From Caldifarciminota bacterium (lineage in GTDB: Bacteria; Hydrothermota; Tepidihabitantia; Tepidihabitantales; CAIPLT01), in NCBI GenBank assembly GCA_025061975.1, contig JANXBB010000093.1:1-15142 (forward strand): a DNA stretch of 15,142 nucleotides, read 5' to 3'. Every line of letters starts with the position of its first letter. Position 1 is the stretch's first letter. The position numbers and the translations under genes were made by a program. Positions 1-7,055 of the stretch are shown piece after piece. A model generated the notes under the pieces. It searched no databases and was not told where the DNA came from. It saw only the letters and a list, made by a program, of their open reading frames with translations.

Positions 1-1137
1 AATCACATAACACTTAGAAACACAACTAAAGCTTGTAGCATGAAAATTTGGCGTAAGAGTTTTCAGTTTATCTTAAAGTGTAAATGGTTAGTTTTTATAA
101 TTACTGCTATTATTAGTGTTCTCGGTGCATTTTATATTCCACGAATTATTCGAACATCAGATTTTATCTCGTATTTTAAGCCTCATACCGAGATCCGGAT
201 TGCTGACCAATTTATGAACCAAACTTTTGGGGGTTCAATTCCGATTCAAATTTTAATCAAAGGAGATATTTTAACTCCTGAAGCACTGTTAAAAATAAAA
301 GAACTTACCGATTCTTTAAACACCATTCCGGGCATCAGCCAACCTCAATCAATTGTGGATTTAATTAAAGAAGCAAGTTACGCAATTGGAGAGCAAAAGG
401 AAATTCCAGACAGTAAAGAGAAGATTACTAACTTATGGTTTCTTTTAGAGGGCGAAGAGCTTACCGGCCAATTAGTTAATCACAGCGCTGACGAAGCAAT
501 ACTTACTGCAATGGTTTCGGGGATTAATACTCGTCATCGCAAAACTACAATTACCAAAATACAGAATTTTATTAAACAGCTAAAAACAGAAAACATTGAT
601 TTTGTTCTTACCGGATCCCCTTTAATTTATGACCGACTAGATCGTTCATTAACTAAAAGCCAAATTTTAAGTATCGGAATAGCTATCGTTTTGTTGTCTA
701 TTGTTTTATTGCTCCTTACGGGTTCACTTTTAAAAGGGCTTCTCGGAATTTTACCGATCTTTTTGACATTAGTGATCCTTTTGGGATTTATGGGACTAGC
801 AAAAATACCATTAGATGTTGCTACAGTATTAGTTGGAAGTATCTCCTTGGGAGTTGGCATTGATTATGCAATTCATTTTCTTAGCCGCTTAGAAAAAGAG
901 CTAAACAATAAAAATTCCCCATATGATGCAATTATAAAAACTGCTGAAAGTACCGGCTGGGCAATACTGGTCAATGTGGTTTCGGTAACTTTAGGATTTT
1001 TAGTATTAATTTTTGCAGAACTTATTCCCCTAGTTCGTTTCGGAATTCTTTTAGCAATTACAATGCTTTGCTCGGGGATTGGGAGCTTAACTATTTTGCC
1101 GATAACAATTTTAAATATTTATCAAAACCGGAGGTAA
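1..1137 (+). CDS. RND/MMPL-family permease, C-terminal part (5' end outside window)
   Basis: Membrane permease of the RND superfamily (MMPL/HAE3-like), proton-driven carriers of lipids or other hydrophobic compounds in the inner membrane. Visible are one transmembrane helix (about residues 15-33 counted from the Met at 40), a periplasmic domain of about 170 residues starting near the motif FGGSIP, then about five helices from residue 205 on, including GVGIDYAIHFLSR, a hallmark of the MMPL permease core. This is one half of the usual two-fold repeated, 700-800 residue protein. The frame is open to base 1 with no stop, and the Met at 40 has no ribosome binding site although the next two genes have good ones, so I call it a partial gene and not a half-size protein. 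The next gene follows after 3 nt, with its ribosome binding site overlapping this stop codon. Substrate unknown. A half-size permease starting at 40 remains possible. Confidence 0.85.
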   Translation, partial: NHITLRNTTKACSMKIWRKSFQFILKCKWLVFIITAIISVLGAFYIPRIIRTSDFISYFKPHTEIRIADQFMNQTFGGSIPIQILIKGDILTPEALLKIKELTDSLNTIPGISQPQSIVDLIKEASYAIGEQKEIPDSKEKITNLWFLLEGEELTGQLVNHSADEAILTAMVSGINTRHRKTTITKIQNFIKQLKTENIDFVLTGSPLIYDRLDRSLTKSQILSIGIAIVLLSIVLLLLTGSLLKGLLGILPIFLTLVILLGFMGLAKIPLDVATVLVGSISLGVGIDYAIHFLSRLEKELNNKNSPYDAIIKTAESTGWAILVNVVSVTLGFLVLIFAELIPLVRFGILLAITMLCSGIGSLTILPITILNIYQNRR

Positions 1138-1140
1138 ATT

Positions 1141-1878
1141 ATGAGATTTATTTTAAATTCCATATTAGGAATTTTAGTGATAATAAATTTTACACTTCAA
1201 GGTAAAGAGCTTGATGCCGACGAAATTTTGCGTCGTGTTGATGCCTGTCTTAATGCACCGGAAGATCAGCAAATGAGAATGAAACTTGTTATTGAAGAAC
1301 AAGGACGAATTGATAGCAGTGAGGTATTTATTATCCAAAAGGGAGCTGAGAAACGATTAGGAAAATTTCTTGCACCGGCAAGCAAAAGAGGTATCGGTTT
1401 TCTTTGTTTGCCCCAAAATATTACTTATGTCTATTTACCAGCTTACAAGAAAGTTCGACGGGTTGCTTCCCAGCTTAAAAACTCAAAATTTGCTGGTACC
1501 GATTTTACTTATGAAGACTTAGAGGCTAAAAAATATTCCTTAGGTTGGCAGGCACGGATATTAAAGAAAGATAGTAGTTTTTATCATTTAGAGCTGACAC
1601 CGAAAAAGAACACAGTTACTTTTTATTCAAAACTCGTTGTTGTAGTGGACACTCAGAATTTCTATCCGGTAGTGACTGAATATTATGACAGGACCGGCCG
1701 ATTTTATAAAAAAATGACAGCAACAAAAATAGAAAAAATCAGCGGCTTTTGGATTAGCAAAGAGTCTATAGTGGAGGACTTTCTTGCTAAAAGAAAGACC
1801 AGAATGATCCTTGAAGACATTAAATTTAATACCAAAATTTCCGATGATAAATTTACTGAACGATACTTAACTCAATAG
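1141..1878 (+). CDS. Outer membrane lipoprotein-sorting-like protein (LolA-like fold)
   Basis: Predicted exported protein of 245 aa of the family often annotated 'outer membrane lipoprotein-sorting protein' (PF17131-type LolA-like fold). The N-terminus has a short signal sequence (residues 1-21, RF then a hydrophobic stretch) without a lipobox Cys. Family features visible are the KVRRV segment, the FAGTDFTYEDLE motif (about residues 118-129), and a late YPVVTEYYDRTGRFYK strand pair. The start ATG is preceded by GGAGG 6 nt upstream, which overlaps the permease stop. Members are commonly encoded beside RND permeases and beta-barrel proteins, as here, so a role as periplasmic carrier between the permease and the outer membrane is a reasonable inference, but the cargo is unknown. 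Family call firm, function inferred. Confidence 0.85.
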   Translation: MRFILNSILGILVIINFTLQGKELDADEILRRVDACLNAPEDQQMRMKLVIEEQGRIDSSEVFIIQKGAEKRLGKFLAPASKRGIGFLCLPQNITYVYLPAYKKVRRVASQLKNSKFAGTDFTYEDLEAKKYSLGWQARILKKDSSFYHLELTPKKNTVTFYSKLVVVVDTQNFYPVVTEYYDRTGRFYKKMTATKIEKISGFWISKESIVEDFLAKRKTRMILEDIKFNTKISDDKFTERYLTQ

Positions 1879-1887
1879 GAGGTAAAA

Positions 1888-3210
1888 ATGTGCTTTAAGA
1901 GATTTTTGCTCCTATGGGCAGCGATAATAGTATCTTTAGCTTATGCTCAAATTAATTGGGATGGATATTTATTAATCGACAATCGAGTGCGCACTTCGAA
2001 TTTAAGCTATTCATTTAATGAACTACGCTGGGCCTTAAATGCTCAATGTCAACCTGTTCAGGAGCTAAAGTTTGTTTCAGGAATATGGATAAGATCTTTG
2101 GGTACTAAAGAATTTAATACTAGCAGAGATTTATTTGAAAATATTAAAGTCGCACCGCTGGAGTTAAATCTCAAAGAAGCTTACTTTATTTTATCCGGTT
2201 TTCCAATAAAAAATATTGATTGGAGTATGGGGAAGCAACGCATCAGTTGGGGAGTGGCAACACGCTTTTCGCCAACCGATAATATTAATCCAATTGATTT
2301 AGAAGACCCCTGGGACTTTAACCGGCGCTTGTCAGTAACAAGTTTTAAAGCTTCATATTACCATAGATATTTTTCTTTAACCGGCGTTTACGTACCGTTG
2401 TTTACTCCGGCAGTGTTGCCTAAAAACACTTTATTTTTCTCATTAAGTAATCTACCACTAAATTTTAATTATCGAAAGATTACTGATACGCTGTTATTAG
2501 AAAACAAACTTAAAGAGACTCAGAGCATAGGTGTTCGAATTAAGAGCAAAGTCTTAAACTACGATTTTTCATTTAGTTACCTCATGGGTCGATACGAAAT
2601 TCCTTATCCGAAACGGATAATTTTCATTCCTACTCAGAATCCTAATGAACTTGATTTAAAAACCGAACTTTATTTTCCCAAAAGGCATATTATCGGTATT
2701 GATTGGATGGGGACAATTAAAGATTTGGGAGTTTGGGCTGAAGTGGCGATGTATTTACCGGAGAAGGCAGTTCTTACTTATGACTTAACTTTATTAGGAA
2801 TGGGAACTGCGGACAGTATTATATTAGATAATACTCAATATTTTCGGTATGTCTTAGGATTTGACTACACATTTACTAATAACATTTATTGTAACTTAGA
2901 ATATTTTCACGGATTTGTTTTTGAACACGGAAAAGACAATCTTTGCGACTATCTTGCATTTACACTTGAATATAAATTTTGCGACGAAAAACTTAAACTT
3001 TATCCAATAAACGGCATCATGGAGATTTACAACCAGCATTCATTTTTAGATAATTATGGACTTGTATTTATGCCCGAGATAGGTTATTATCCTTTAAATG
3101 ATCTAGAAGTTATTTTGGGCTTGCGGTTTATTGAGGCAAAACCTAATACAAGGTTTGAACAATTTAAAGATTGTGACGAGGTTTATTTAAAAGTTAAGTA
3201 TTGTTTTTAA
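1888..3210 (+). CDS. Predicted outer-membrane beta-barrel protein
   Basis: 440-aa protein with a Sec signal peptide (MCFKRFLLLWAAIIVSLAYA, cleavage likely before QINW) followed by alternating aromatic/polar strands typical of an outer-membrane barrel, ending in an aromatic terminal strand (VKYCF), as expected for a BAM substrate. The stretch around residues 110-140 (GKQRISWGVATRFSPTDNIN, then PIDLEDPWD) resembles the 'R-x-NWG...NxINPxDL' signature of DUF1302-like barrel proteins that travel with RND permease and LolA-like genes. The start ATG has a strong ribosome binding site, AGGAGG, and lies 9 nt after the previous stop. The three genes together look like a trans-envelope lipid or hydrophobic-compound export or trafficking system (inference). 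The exact barrel family is uncertain. Confidence 0.75.
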   Translation: MCFKRFLLLWAAIIVSLAYAQINWDGYLLIDNRVRTSNLSYSFNELRWALNAQCQPVQELKFVSGIWIRSLGTKEFNTSRDLFENIKVAPLELNLKEAYFILSGFPIKNIDWSMGKQRISWGVATRFSPTDNINPIDLEDPWDFNRRLSVTSFKASYYHRYFSLTGVYVPLFTPAVLPKNTLFFSLSNLPLNFNYRKITDTLLLENKLKETQSIGVRIKSKVLNYDFSFSYLMGRYEIPYPKRIIFIPTQNPNELDLKTELYFPKRHIIGIDWMGTIKDLGVWAEVAMYLPEKAVLTYDLTLLGMGTADSIILDNTQYFRYVLGFDYTFTNNIYCNLEYFHGFVFEHGKDNLCDYLAFTLEYKFCDEKLKLYPINGIMEIYNQHSFLDNYGLVFMPEIGYYPLNDLEVILGLRFIEAKPNTRFEQFKDCDEVYLKVKYCF

Positions 3211-3214
3211 AGTT

Positions 3215-3940
3215 GTGGCTAGTTTAATATTGCTTATTATTTCGCTGGGCTCAATTAAACCGGCAAGCGATTCGTTAATTCAAAAAGCCATTAGACTTTT
3301 TGAAACTCGTCATGAAAACAGAGCTCATTTATATCAAGCAAAAGAGTATTTAGAGCAAGCAGTAGTGATTAATCCTGATAATTTTGTGGCAAATTATAAA
3401 CTTGGGCAAGTCTATTTTACTTTAGGCGAAGAAGCCCAAACGAAATCCGAAAAAGTCTTTTGGTATGATAAAGGAATCAAAGTAGCTCAACGTGCCAAAG
3501 CGTTAGATTCTAACTCTGTTTGGGGCCATTTTTGGTATGTTGCTAACCTGGGTCAGCTGACAAAGCTAAAAGGGGTCTTTTCTGGAATTCCCCAAATAAA
3601 GGATGTTAAAAAAGAATTTGATATAATGATGCGCCTTGATTCTAATAATGTTTGGGTGCTTAACGCGTTAGGAAACTTTTATTATGAGTTACCAGAGTTT
3701 TTAGGGGGCGATATTAATAAAGCCCTTATAATTTTACACCGTGCTTTAACGATTGATTCTACATATTCGGCATTATATATAAGTTTAGCTAAAGGATATC
3801 TTAGAAAGAAAGATTACGCGAAAGCGTATCAATATTTAAAACGAGTTCTTGATCTTAAAAATCCTCAGAGTTATGCTGATTACATCCTAGACCACCGTCC
3901 GCAAGCACTCAAACTTTTAAAAAAACTCAAGGATCAATAA
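3215..3940 (+). CDS. Exported TPR-repeat protein
   Basis: 241-aa protein with an N-terminal hydrophobic segment (ASLILLIISLGSIKPAS) that looks like a signal peptide, followed by tetratricopeptide-type helical repeats: AKEYLEQAVVINPDNFVANY (about 46-65), a second around YDKGIKVAQRAKALDSNS, a third around NVWVLNALGNFYYELPEFLGGDI.. KALIILHRALTIDS, and a fourth at YAKAYQYLKRVLDL. It is likely a periplasmic scaffold or assembly partner for the envelope system encoded upstream; the GGD..KA spacing recalls TatT-like TPR proteins, but that is only a resemblance. The start is uncertain: the GTG at 3215 is 4 nt after the previous stop and has no ribosome binding site, so translation is probably coupled. 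An ATT at 3200 would add VFKV and give a more normal positively charged signal peptide. Confidence 0.75.
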   Translation: MASLILLIISLGSIKPASDSLIQKAIRLFETRHENRAHLYQAKEYLEQAVVINPDNFVANYKLGQVYFTLGEEAQTKSEKVFWYDKGIKVAQRAKALDSNSVWGHFWYVANLGQLTKLKGVFSGIPQIKDVKKEFDIMMRLDSNNVWVLNALGNFYYELPEFLGGDINKALIILHRALTIDSTYSALYISLAKGYLRKKDYAKAYQYLKRVLDLKNPQSYADYILDHRPQALKLLKKLKDQ

Positions 3941-3958
3941 ATTTTTTCTTTTCTACTG

Positions 3959-3986
3959 TTGACTATTTAATTAGCAATTTTATAAT
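3959..3986 (+). promoter_or_regulatory. selD promoter (sigma-70 type)
   Basis: TTGACT at 3959-3964, a 16-bp spacer, and a perfect TATAAT at 3981-3986. The expected transcription start (about 3992-3995) falls on or just before the selD ATG at 3995, which implies a leaderless or nearly leaderless mRNA. There is no ribosome binding site between the -10 box and the ATG. Confidence 0.75.
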
Positions 3987-3994
3987 TAACTTGT

Positions 3995-5026
3995 ATGGAT
4001 CAAAATAAAACTGCTGGACTATTAAGATTTATTAAGTGCCCGGGTTGAGCTTCAAAGTTGCAAGCGAGCCAGTTGGCTCAAGCTTTGAGCTTTTTACCTC
4101 AAACAAATGATCCCAATCTTTTGGTGGGGCACAATACTGCAGATGATGCCGGTGTTTATAAACTAAGTGATAAGTTAGCTTTGGTTTATACAGTGGATGT
4201 TTTTGCCCCAGTTGTTGATGATCCTTATACCTTCGGAATGATTGCTGCAGCTAATAGTATATCAGATATTTATGCAATGGGCGGCGAGCCCAAACTTGCG
4301 CTTAATATCGTTGGATTTCCCTCTAAAGCTGATATAAAAATGTTAGGTGAGATGCTTAAAGGTGCTCAAGATAAAGCAACCGAAGCTGGGGTGACAATTT
4401 GTGGCGGGCACACATTTGTATCTGAGGAGATCCGCTATGGCCTTTCGGTGATTGGATATATAAATCCCCAAAACATCGTAACTAATGCTCAAGCTCAAGT
4501 GGGCGATCTTATAGTTTTAACAAAACCAATTGGTGTAGGCACAATTATTCAGGCACACCTTCTTGGCCGCGAGGTTTCTTCGTATGTAAAATTAGCCATC
4601 GAATCAATGGTTAGTTTAAACAAAGAAGCTTCAATTGCGATGCAAGGATTAGCACATGCAGCTACCGATATTACCGGTTATGGTCTTGTGGGGCATTTAG
4701 TAGAAATGGCAGAAGCAAGTAAGGTGGGAATTGAACTATATTTATCCAAAGTGCCAATACTTCCTGGGGCTTTAGAAGCGTTTCGGTCCGGAGTCACTGA
4801 TCCGGGCATTATGATGAATTATAACTCCTTTGCCTCTAAGGTCGAAAAACCAAAAGATATTGACGAAGATTTAGCAACATTGGTCTTTGGTGCTGAAACT
4901 TCAGGTGGATTAGCAATTGCTTTACCTGAAGAAAAGTTGCCGGAATTTGCTAATAAATATAAAAAAGAATATTTTATTATTGGGCGGGTAACTTCTGAAC
5001 CTCAGGGCAAGGTAAAACTTACTTAA
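3995..5026 (+). CDS. selD: Selenide, water dikinase with in-frame TGA (selenocysteine) at codon 18
   Basis: Selenophosphate synthetase: makes selenophosphate from selenide and ATP for selenocysteine and selenouridine synthesis in the cytosol. The body is unmistakable: TADDAGVY, DVFAPVVDDPYTFG, ANSISDIYAMGGEP, GGHTF and ATDITGYGLVGHL, with ETSGGLAI near the end. The longest uninterrupted frame starts only at a TTG at 4058 and would lack the catalytic N-terminus. Reading from ATG 3995 gives 21 further codons in frame, interrupted once by TGA at 4046-4048 in the context CPG-U-ASKL. This aligns with the GUAAK/GCGCK active site of SelD: U18 replaces the catalytic Cys, and K21 has the same +3 spacing as C17/K20 in E. 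coli. A stop at 3983-3985 limits any earlier start. Length 343 aa is normal for the family. Preceded by its own promoter; convergent with the EIIA gene, 7 nt apart. Confidence 0.93.
4046..4091 (+). promoter_or_regulatory. Candidate bacterial SECIS element of selD
   Basis: Directly after the in-frame TGA, a lower stem can form between 4048-4057 and 4083-4091 (nine pairs with a single bulged U at 4051), topped by an internal loop and a perfect 5-bp upper stem GAGCC/GGCTC (4066-4070 with 4075-4079) closing an AGTT loop. The apical loop lies 22 nt downstream of the UGA, within the range I recall for bacterial SECIS elements, and has a G in the loop. The bulged U sits in the lower stem rather than just below the loop as in E. 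coli fdhF, so SelB recognition is an inference. Confidence 0.65.
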
Positions 5027-5033
5027 AAATTTC

Positions 5034-5444
5034 TTATTTGTTGTTCTTTTTAGTGTTATCAGAAGTAAAGATTAAAATTTCTTTTTTACCGCTTTCCGCT
5101 AAAAGGGATAAAAGTCGCGAAAGTTCATATTCTTCGCGGTATTGAAAATATTTTATTAACATTCCTAAATTGACACCACAGATTACACCGACATTTTTGG
5201 TAATCATCTGAAAAATCTGACGGCTTGCAATTCCGCAACTACCTCCAAAAAGGTCAGCAAAAATAATGATGTTATCGCTTGATAATTCTTCAATTGCTAA
5301 AAGAAGACGCCTTTTGAGTTCTTCACTAGAGCAATTTTCATTGGATACAACTCGGAAATGTTCTTGCTCCCCGATAATTTTTTTTACAGTATTATAAAGA
5401 GCAATCGGAAATTCACCGTGACCGATTAAAATACCGGCAACCAT
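5034..5444 (-). CDS. PTS EIIA component, mannose/fructose family
   Basis: 136-aa cytosolic phosphocarrier of the mannose-family EIIA fold. The N-terminal ILIGHGEFP motif carries the phosphorylatable His (H9), and the central FADLFGGSCGIASRQI segment (about 63-78) matches the DxxGGS loop of the family. It begins 3 nt after the hprK stop without a clear ribosome binding site, so it is probably translationally coupled. No EIIB, EIIC or EIID gene is in the window. With hprK next to it, a regulatory and not a sugar-transporting role is likely, as in the incomplete nitrogen/carbon-regulatory PTS of many Gram-negatives (inference). The C-terminal tail (about 125-136) is Lys/Asn-rich. The gene ends 7 nt from the convergent selD stop, with no intrinsic terminator visible between them. 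Confidence 0.88.
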   Translation of the reverse strand: MVAGILIGHGEFPIALYNTVKKIIGEQEHFRVVSNENCSSEELKRRLLLAIEELSSDNIIIFADLFGGSCGIASRQIFQMITKNVGVICGVNLGMLIKYFQYREEYELSRLLSLLAESGKKEILIFTSDNTKKNNK

Positions 5445-5447
5445 AAC

Positions 5448-6473
5448 TCATTCAATATCGTAATCAATCCAGGGATCAATTTTTGCCTCTTCAATGTTTT
5501 TTTGTGTCATTAGTCTAACGAGTTCTTCATTAAAAGATTTTGCCGGCGAATATCCCAAAATCTTTAATAAATAATTTTTAGCAATGACTTCGCATACTAA
5601 GGCTAAATTCTTACCGGGAATTACCGGAATTTGAACCAAAGGAATTTTGACGCCTAAAATCTCAGTGTATTTATCTTCTATTCCCACGCGTTCATAGTCT
5701 AAGTCTTTGGTATATCTTACAAGCTCTACTTGGACTTCAATTCGTTTTTGCATGCGAATCGCGCGGATGCCGTATAACGCATAAATGTCAACAATTCCTA
5801 CGCCGCGGATTTCGATATGGTGTTTAAGCTTTGGACTTTTTGCGGCACTAAAACCGATTATTACTACCTCGCTTCGTTTCAAAACTTTAATTAAATCATC
5901 AGCAACCAAGCGGTGACCACGTTCTACTAAATCTAAAGCGCATTCACTTTTACCAATTCCTGATTCACCAACTAATAATAGGCCAACTCCGTAAACATCG
6001 ACTAGATCTCCATGGAGATAAGTCTCTGGCGCTAATTTGTAATCAAGATAAGTTGTAAGCATATGAATAAGTTGTGTGGTCTCAAGAGCGCTTTTAAATA
6101 CCGGCACTTTATATTTATTAGCTAAAGCGACAAGTCCTTCAGGTGGTGTTAGTTCATTTGCAATTATCAAACATGGGGGAGTAAAACTTACAACATTATT
6201 TATAGCATTTTTGCGCTGTGTTGCGCTTAATGTTTTAAGGTAAGAGATTTCTGTGCTTCCCAAAATTTGAATTCGTTCTTTAGGAAATTCTTGAGTAAAG
6301 CCAGCTAATGCTAAGCCCGGCCGATTAATATCCGGCGTAACAAGTTTTCGAAGTTTTAATCCCTCTTCGCCGGCTATAAGCTCTAATTTTAAATTTTCTT
6401 TTTGATCCCTAAATAGTGTGCTTACATAAATTGACTTTATCGGTTCTTCAATAAAATTTTTATTTTCGTCCAT
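5448..6473 (-). CDS. hprK: HPr kinase/phosphorylase
   Basis: Bifunctional enzyme that phosphorylates Ser46 of HPr with ATP or PPi and reverses this by phosphorolysis, linking metabolism to carbon or PTS regulation in the cytosol. An N-terminal regulatory domain (1-130) is followed by the catalytic domain, with HGDLVDVYG (H154), the P-loop GESGIGKS (169-176), RGHRLVADD (185-193) and the family signature EIRGVGIVDIYALYG (221-235). At 341 aa it is slightly longer than the usual 310-330. The ATG lies 6 nt after the hpf stop and has no recognisable ribosome binding site, so it is probably coupled to hpf translation. An hpf-hprK-EIIA order is common among Gram-negatives with a regulatory PTS. HPr itself is not in the window. 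Confidence 0.96.
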   Translation of the reverse strand: MDENKNFIEEPIKSIYVSTLFRDQKENLKLELIAGEEGLKLRKLVTPDINRPGLALAGFTQEFPKERIQILGSTEISYLKTLSATQRKNAINNVVSFTPPCLIIANELTPPEGLVALANKYKVPVFKSALETTQLIHMLTTYLDYKLAPETYLHGDLVDVYGVGLLLVGESGIGKSECALDLVERGHRLVADDLIKVLKRSEVVIIGFSAAKSPKLKHHIEIRGVGIVDIYALYGIRAIRMQKRIEVQVELVRYTKDLDYERVGIEDKYTEILGVKIPLVQIPVIPGKNLALVCEVIAKNYLLKILGYSPAKSFNEELVRLMTQKNIEEAKIDPWIDYDIE

Positions 6474-6479
6474 TAAGTT

Positions 6480-6779
6480 TTATTGAGTCTTCTTTTTGCT
6501 TTTTAATTTTTCATCAAAAGTCTTGAGCTGTTTTAAGAGGCGGTCCGCTAGTTCATCAATTGCTAGAAATACATCATGCGATGTAGTTTTTGCTACTAAA
6601 AAATTGCCCCGTGCGGCAATTTTGCCTTCTGCAACTTTTAGTCCTTTTTCGTCACTTAAAATAAGATCGGTTCGGAGTACTAAATGTTTATAACGGTCTA
6701 ATTTTTTAAATTTTTTTTCCGTAAATTTTTTTAACTCCTCAGTGACTTCAAAATGTCGTGCTGTGATATTAAGTTCCAT
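6480..6779 (-). CDS. hpf: Ribosome hibernation-promoting factor, short form
   Basis: 99-aa member of the HPF/RaiA/YfiA family, which binds the 30S A/P site region and helps dimerise or silence ribosomes in slow growth. The sequence opens MELNITARHFEVTEELKKF with the expected beta-alpha start, followed by strands (VLRTDLILS, AEGKIAARGN) and a basic second helix (LADRLLKQLKTFDEKLKSKKK). It lacks the C-terminal dimerisation domain of long HPF. A very strong ribosome binding site (AAGGAGGG) precedes the ATG by about 5 nt. First gene of the hpf-hprK-EIIA operon, behind the promoter at 6812-6840. Confidence 0.93.
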   Translation of the reverse strand: MELNITARHFEVTEELKKFTEKKFKKLDRYKHLVLRTDLILSDEKGLKVAEGKIAARGNFLVAKTTSHDVFLAIDELADRLLKQLKTFDEKLKSKKKTQ

Positions 6780-6811
6780 TAGCCCTCCTTCGGTTAAATG
6801 TCATTATAGAG

Positions 6812-6840
6812 AATATAAAATAACCGTCATTAAATGTCAA
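6812..6840 (-). promoter_or_regulatory. hpf-hprK-EIIA operon promoter
   Basis: On the minus strand TTGACA (6835-6840), a 17-bp spacer, then TATATT (6812-6817). The predicted start near 6805 gives a leader of about 25 nt that includes the AAGGAGGG ribosome binding site of hpf. Confidence 0.75.
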
Positions 6841-6968
6841 GAATTTATCATACAGATGGCTTTTTATTTAAAACTTTTTAGTAGCTATCAAAGTTCTGCT
6901 CGTAATTTGCAGCATGAATTATTGTTAAAATGGTGAATCAAATTTTTAAAGTCAACAGGTGCTTTACT

Positions 6969-7052
6969 GTAATGTTTGCTCCTTCTTTTAATAAGGACTT
7001 TTCGTATTATTCTTGTCTTGTAAATATTCTTTTTTCCAGATTTGAATTTAGT
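6969..7052. repeat. Left direct-repeat copy: vestigial 3' end of the radical SAM gene plus downstream DNA
   Basis: This stretch repeats 9474-9575 in the same orientation. Shared blocks are a 12-bp match (6969-6980 with 9474-9485), a perfect 20-bp match (6991-7010 with 9517-9536), a 24-bp match with one mismatch (7017-7040 with 9538-9561), and then a weaker match with a 3-bp gap (TTGAATTT against TTGAGTTT). The 24-bp block and what follows correspond to the last codons of the radical SAM gene, so this copy is a decaying gene-end fragment. It has small insertions and deletions relative to the intact copy. It lies between the hpf promoter and the stop of the DUF262 gene. The remaining bases of this 276-bp intergenic region (6841-6968) show nothing I recognise. 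Confidence 0.75.
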
Positions 7053-7055
7053 CTA

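Noticed and set aside
40..1137. Met at 40 as the true start of a half-size permease
   Set aside because: The frame is open to base 1, the Met has no ribosome binding site, and the sequence matches the second half of a two-fold RND protein. Kept only as an alternative.
4058..5026. TTG at 4058 as the selD start
   Set aside because: It would remove the active-site Sec/Cys and Lys that all SelD enzymes need; the upstream frame through the TGA restores them.
6742..6936. 64-aa plus-strand reading frame over the hpf start
   Set aside because: It overlaps the hpf gene, its ribosome binding site and its promoter on the other strand, and resembles nothing.
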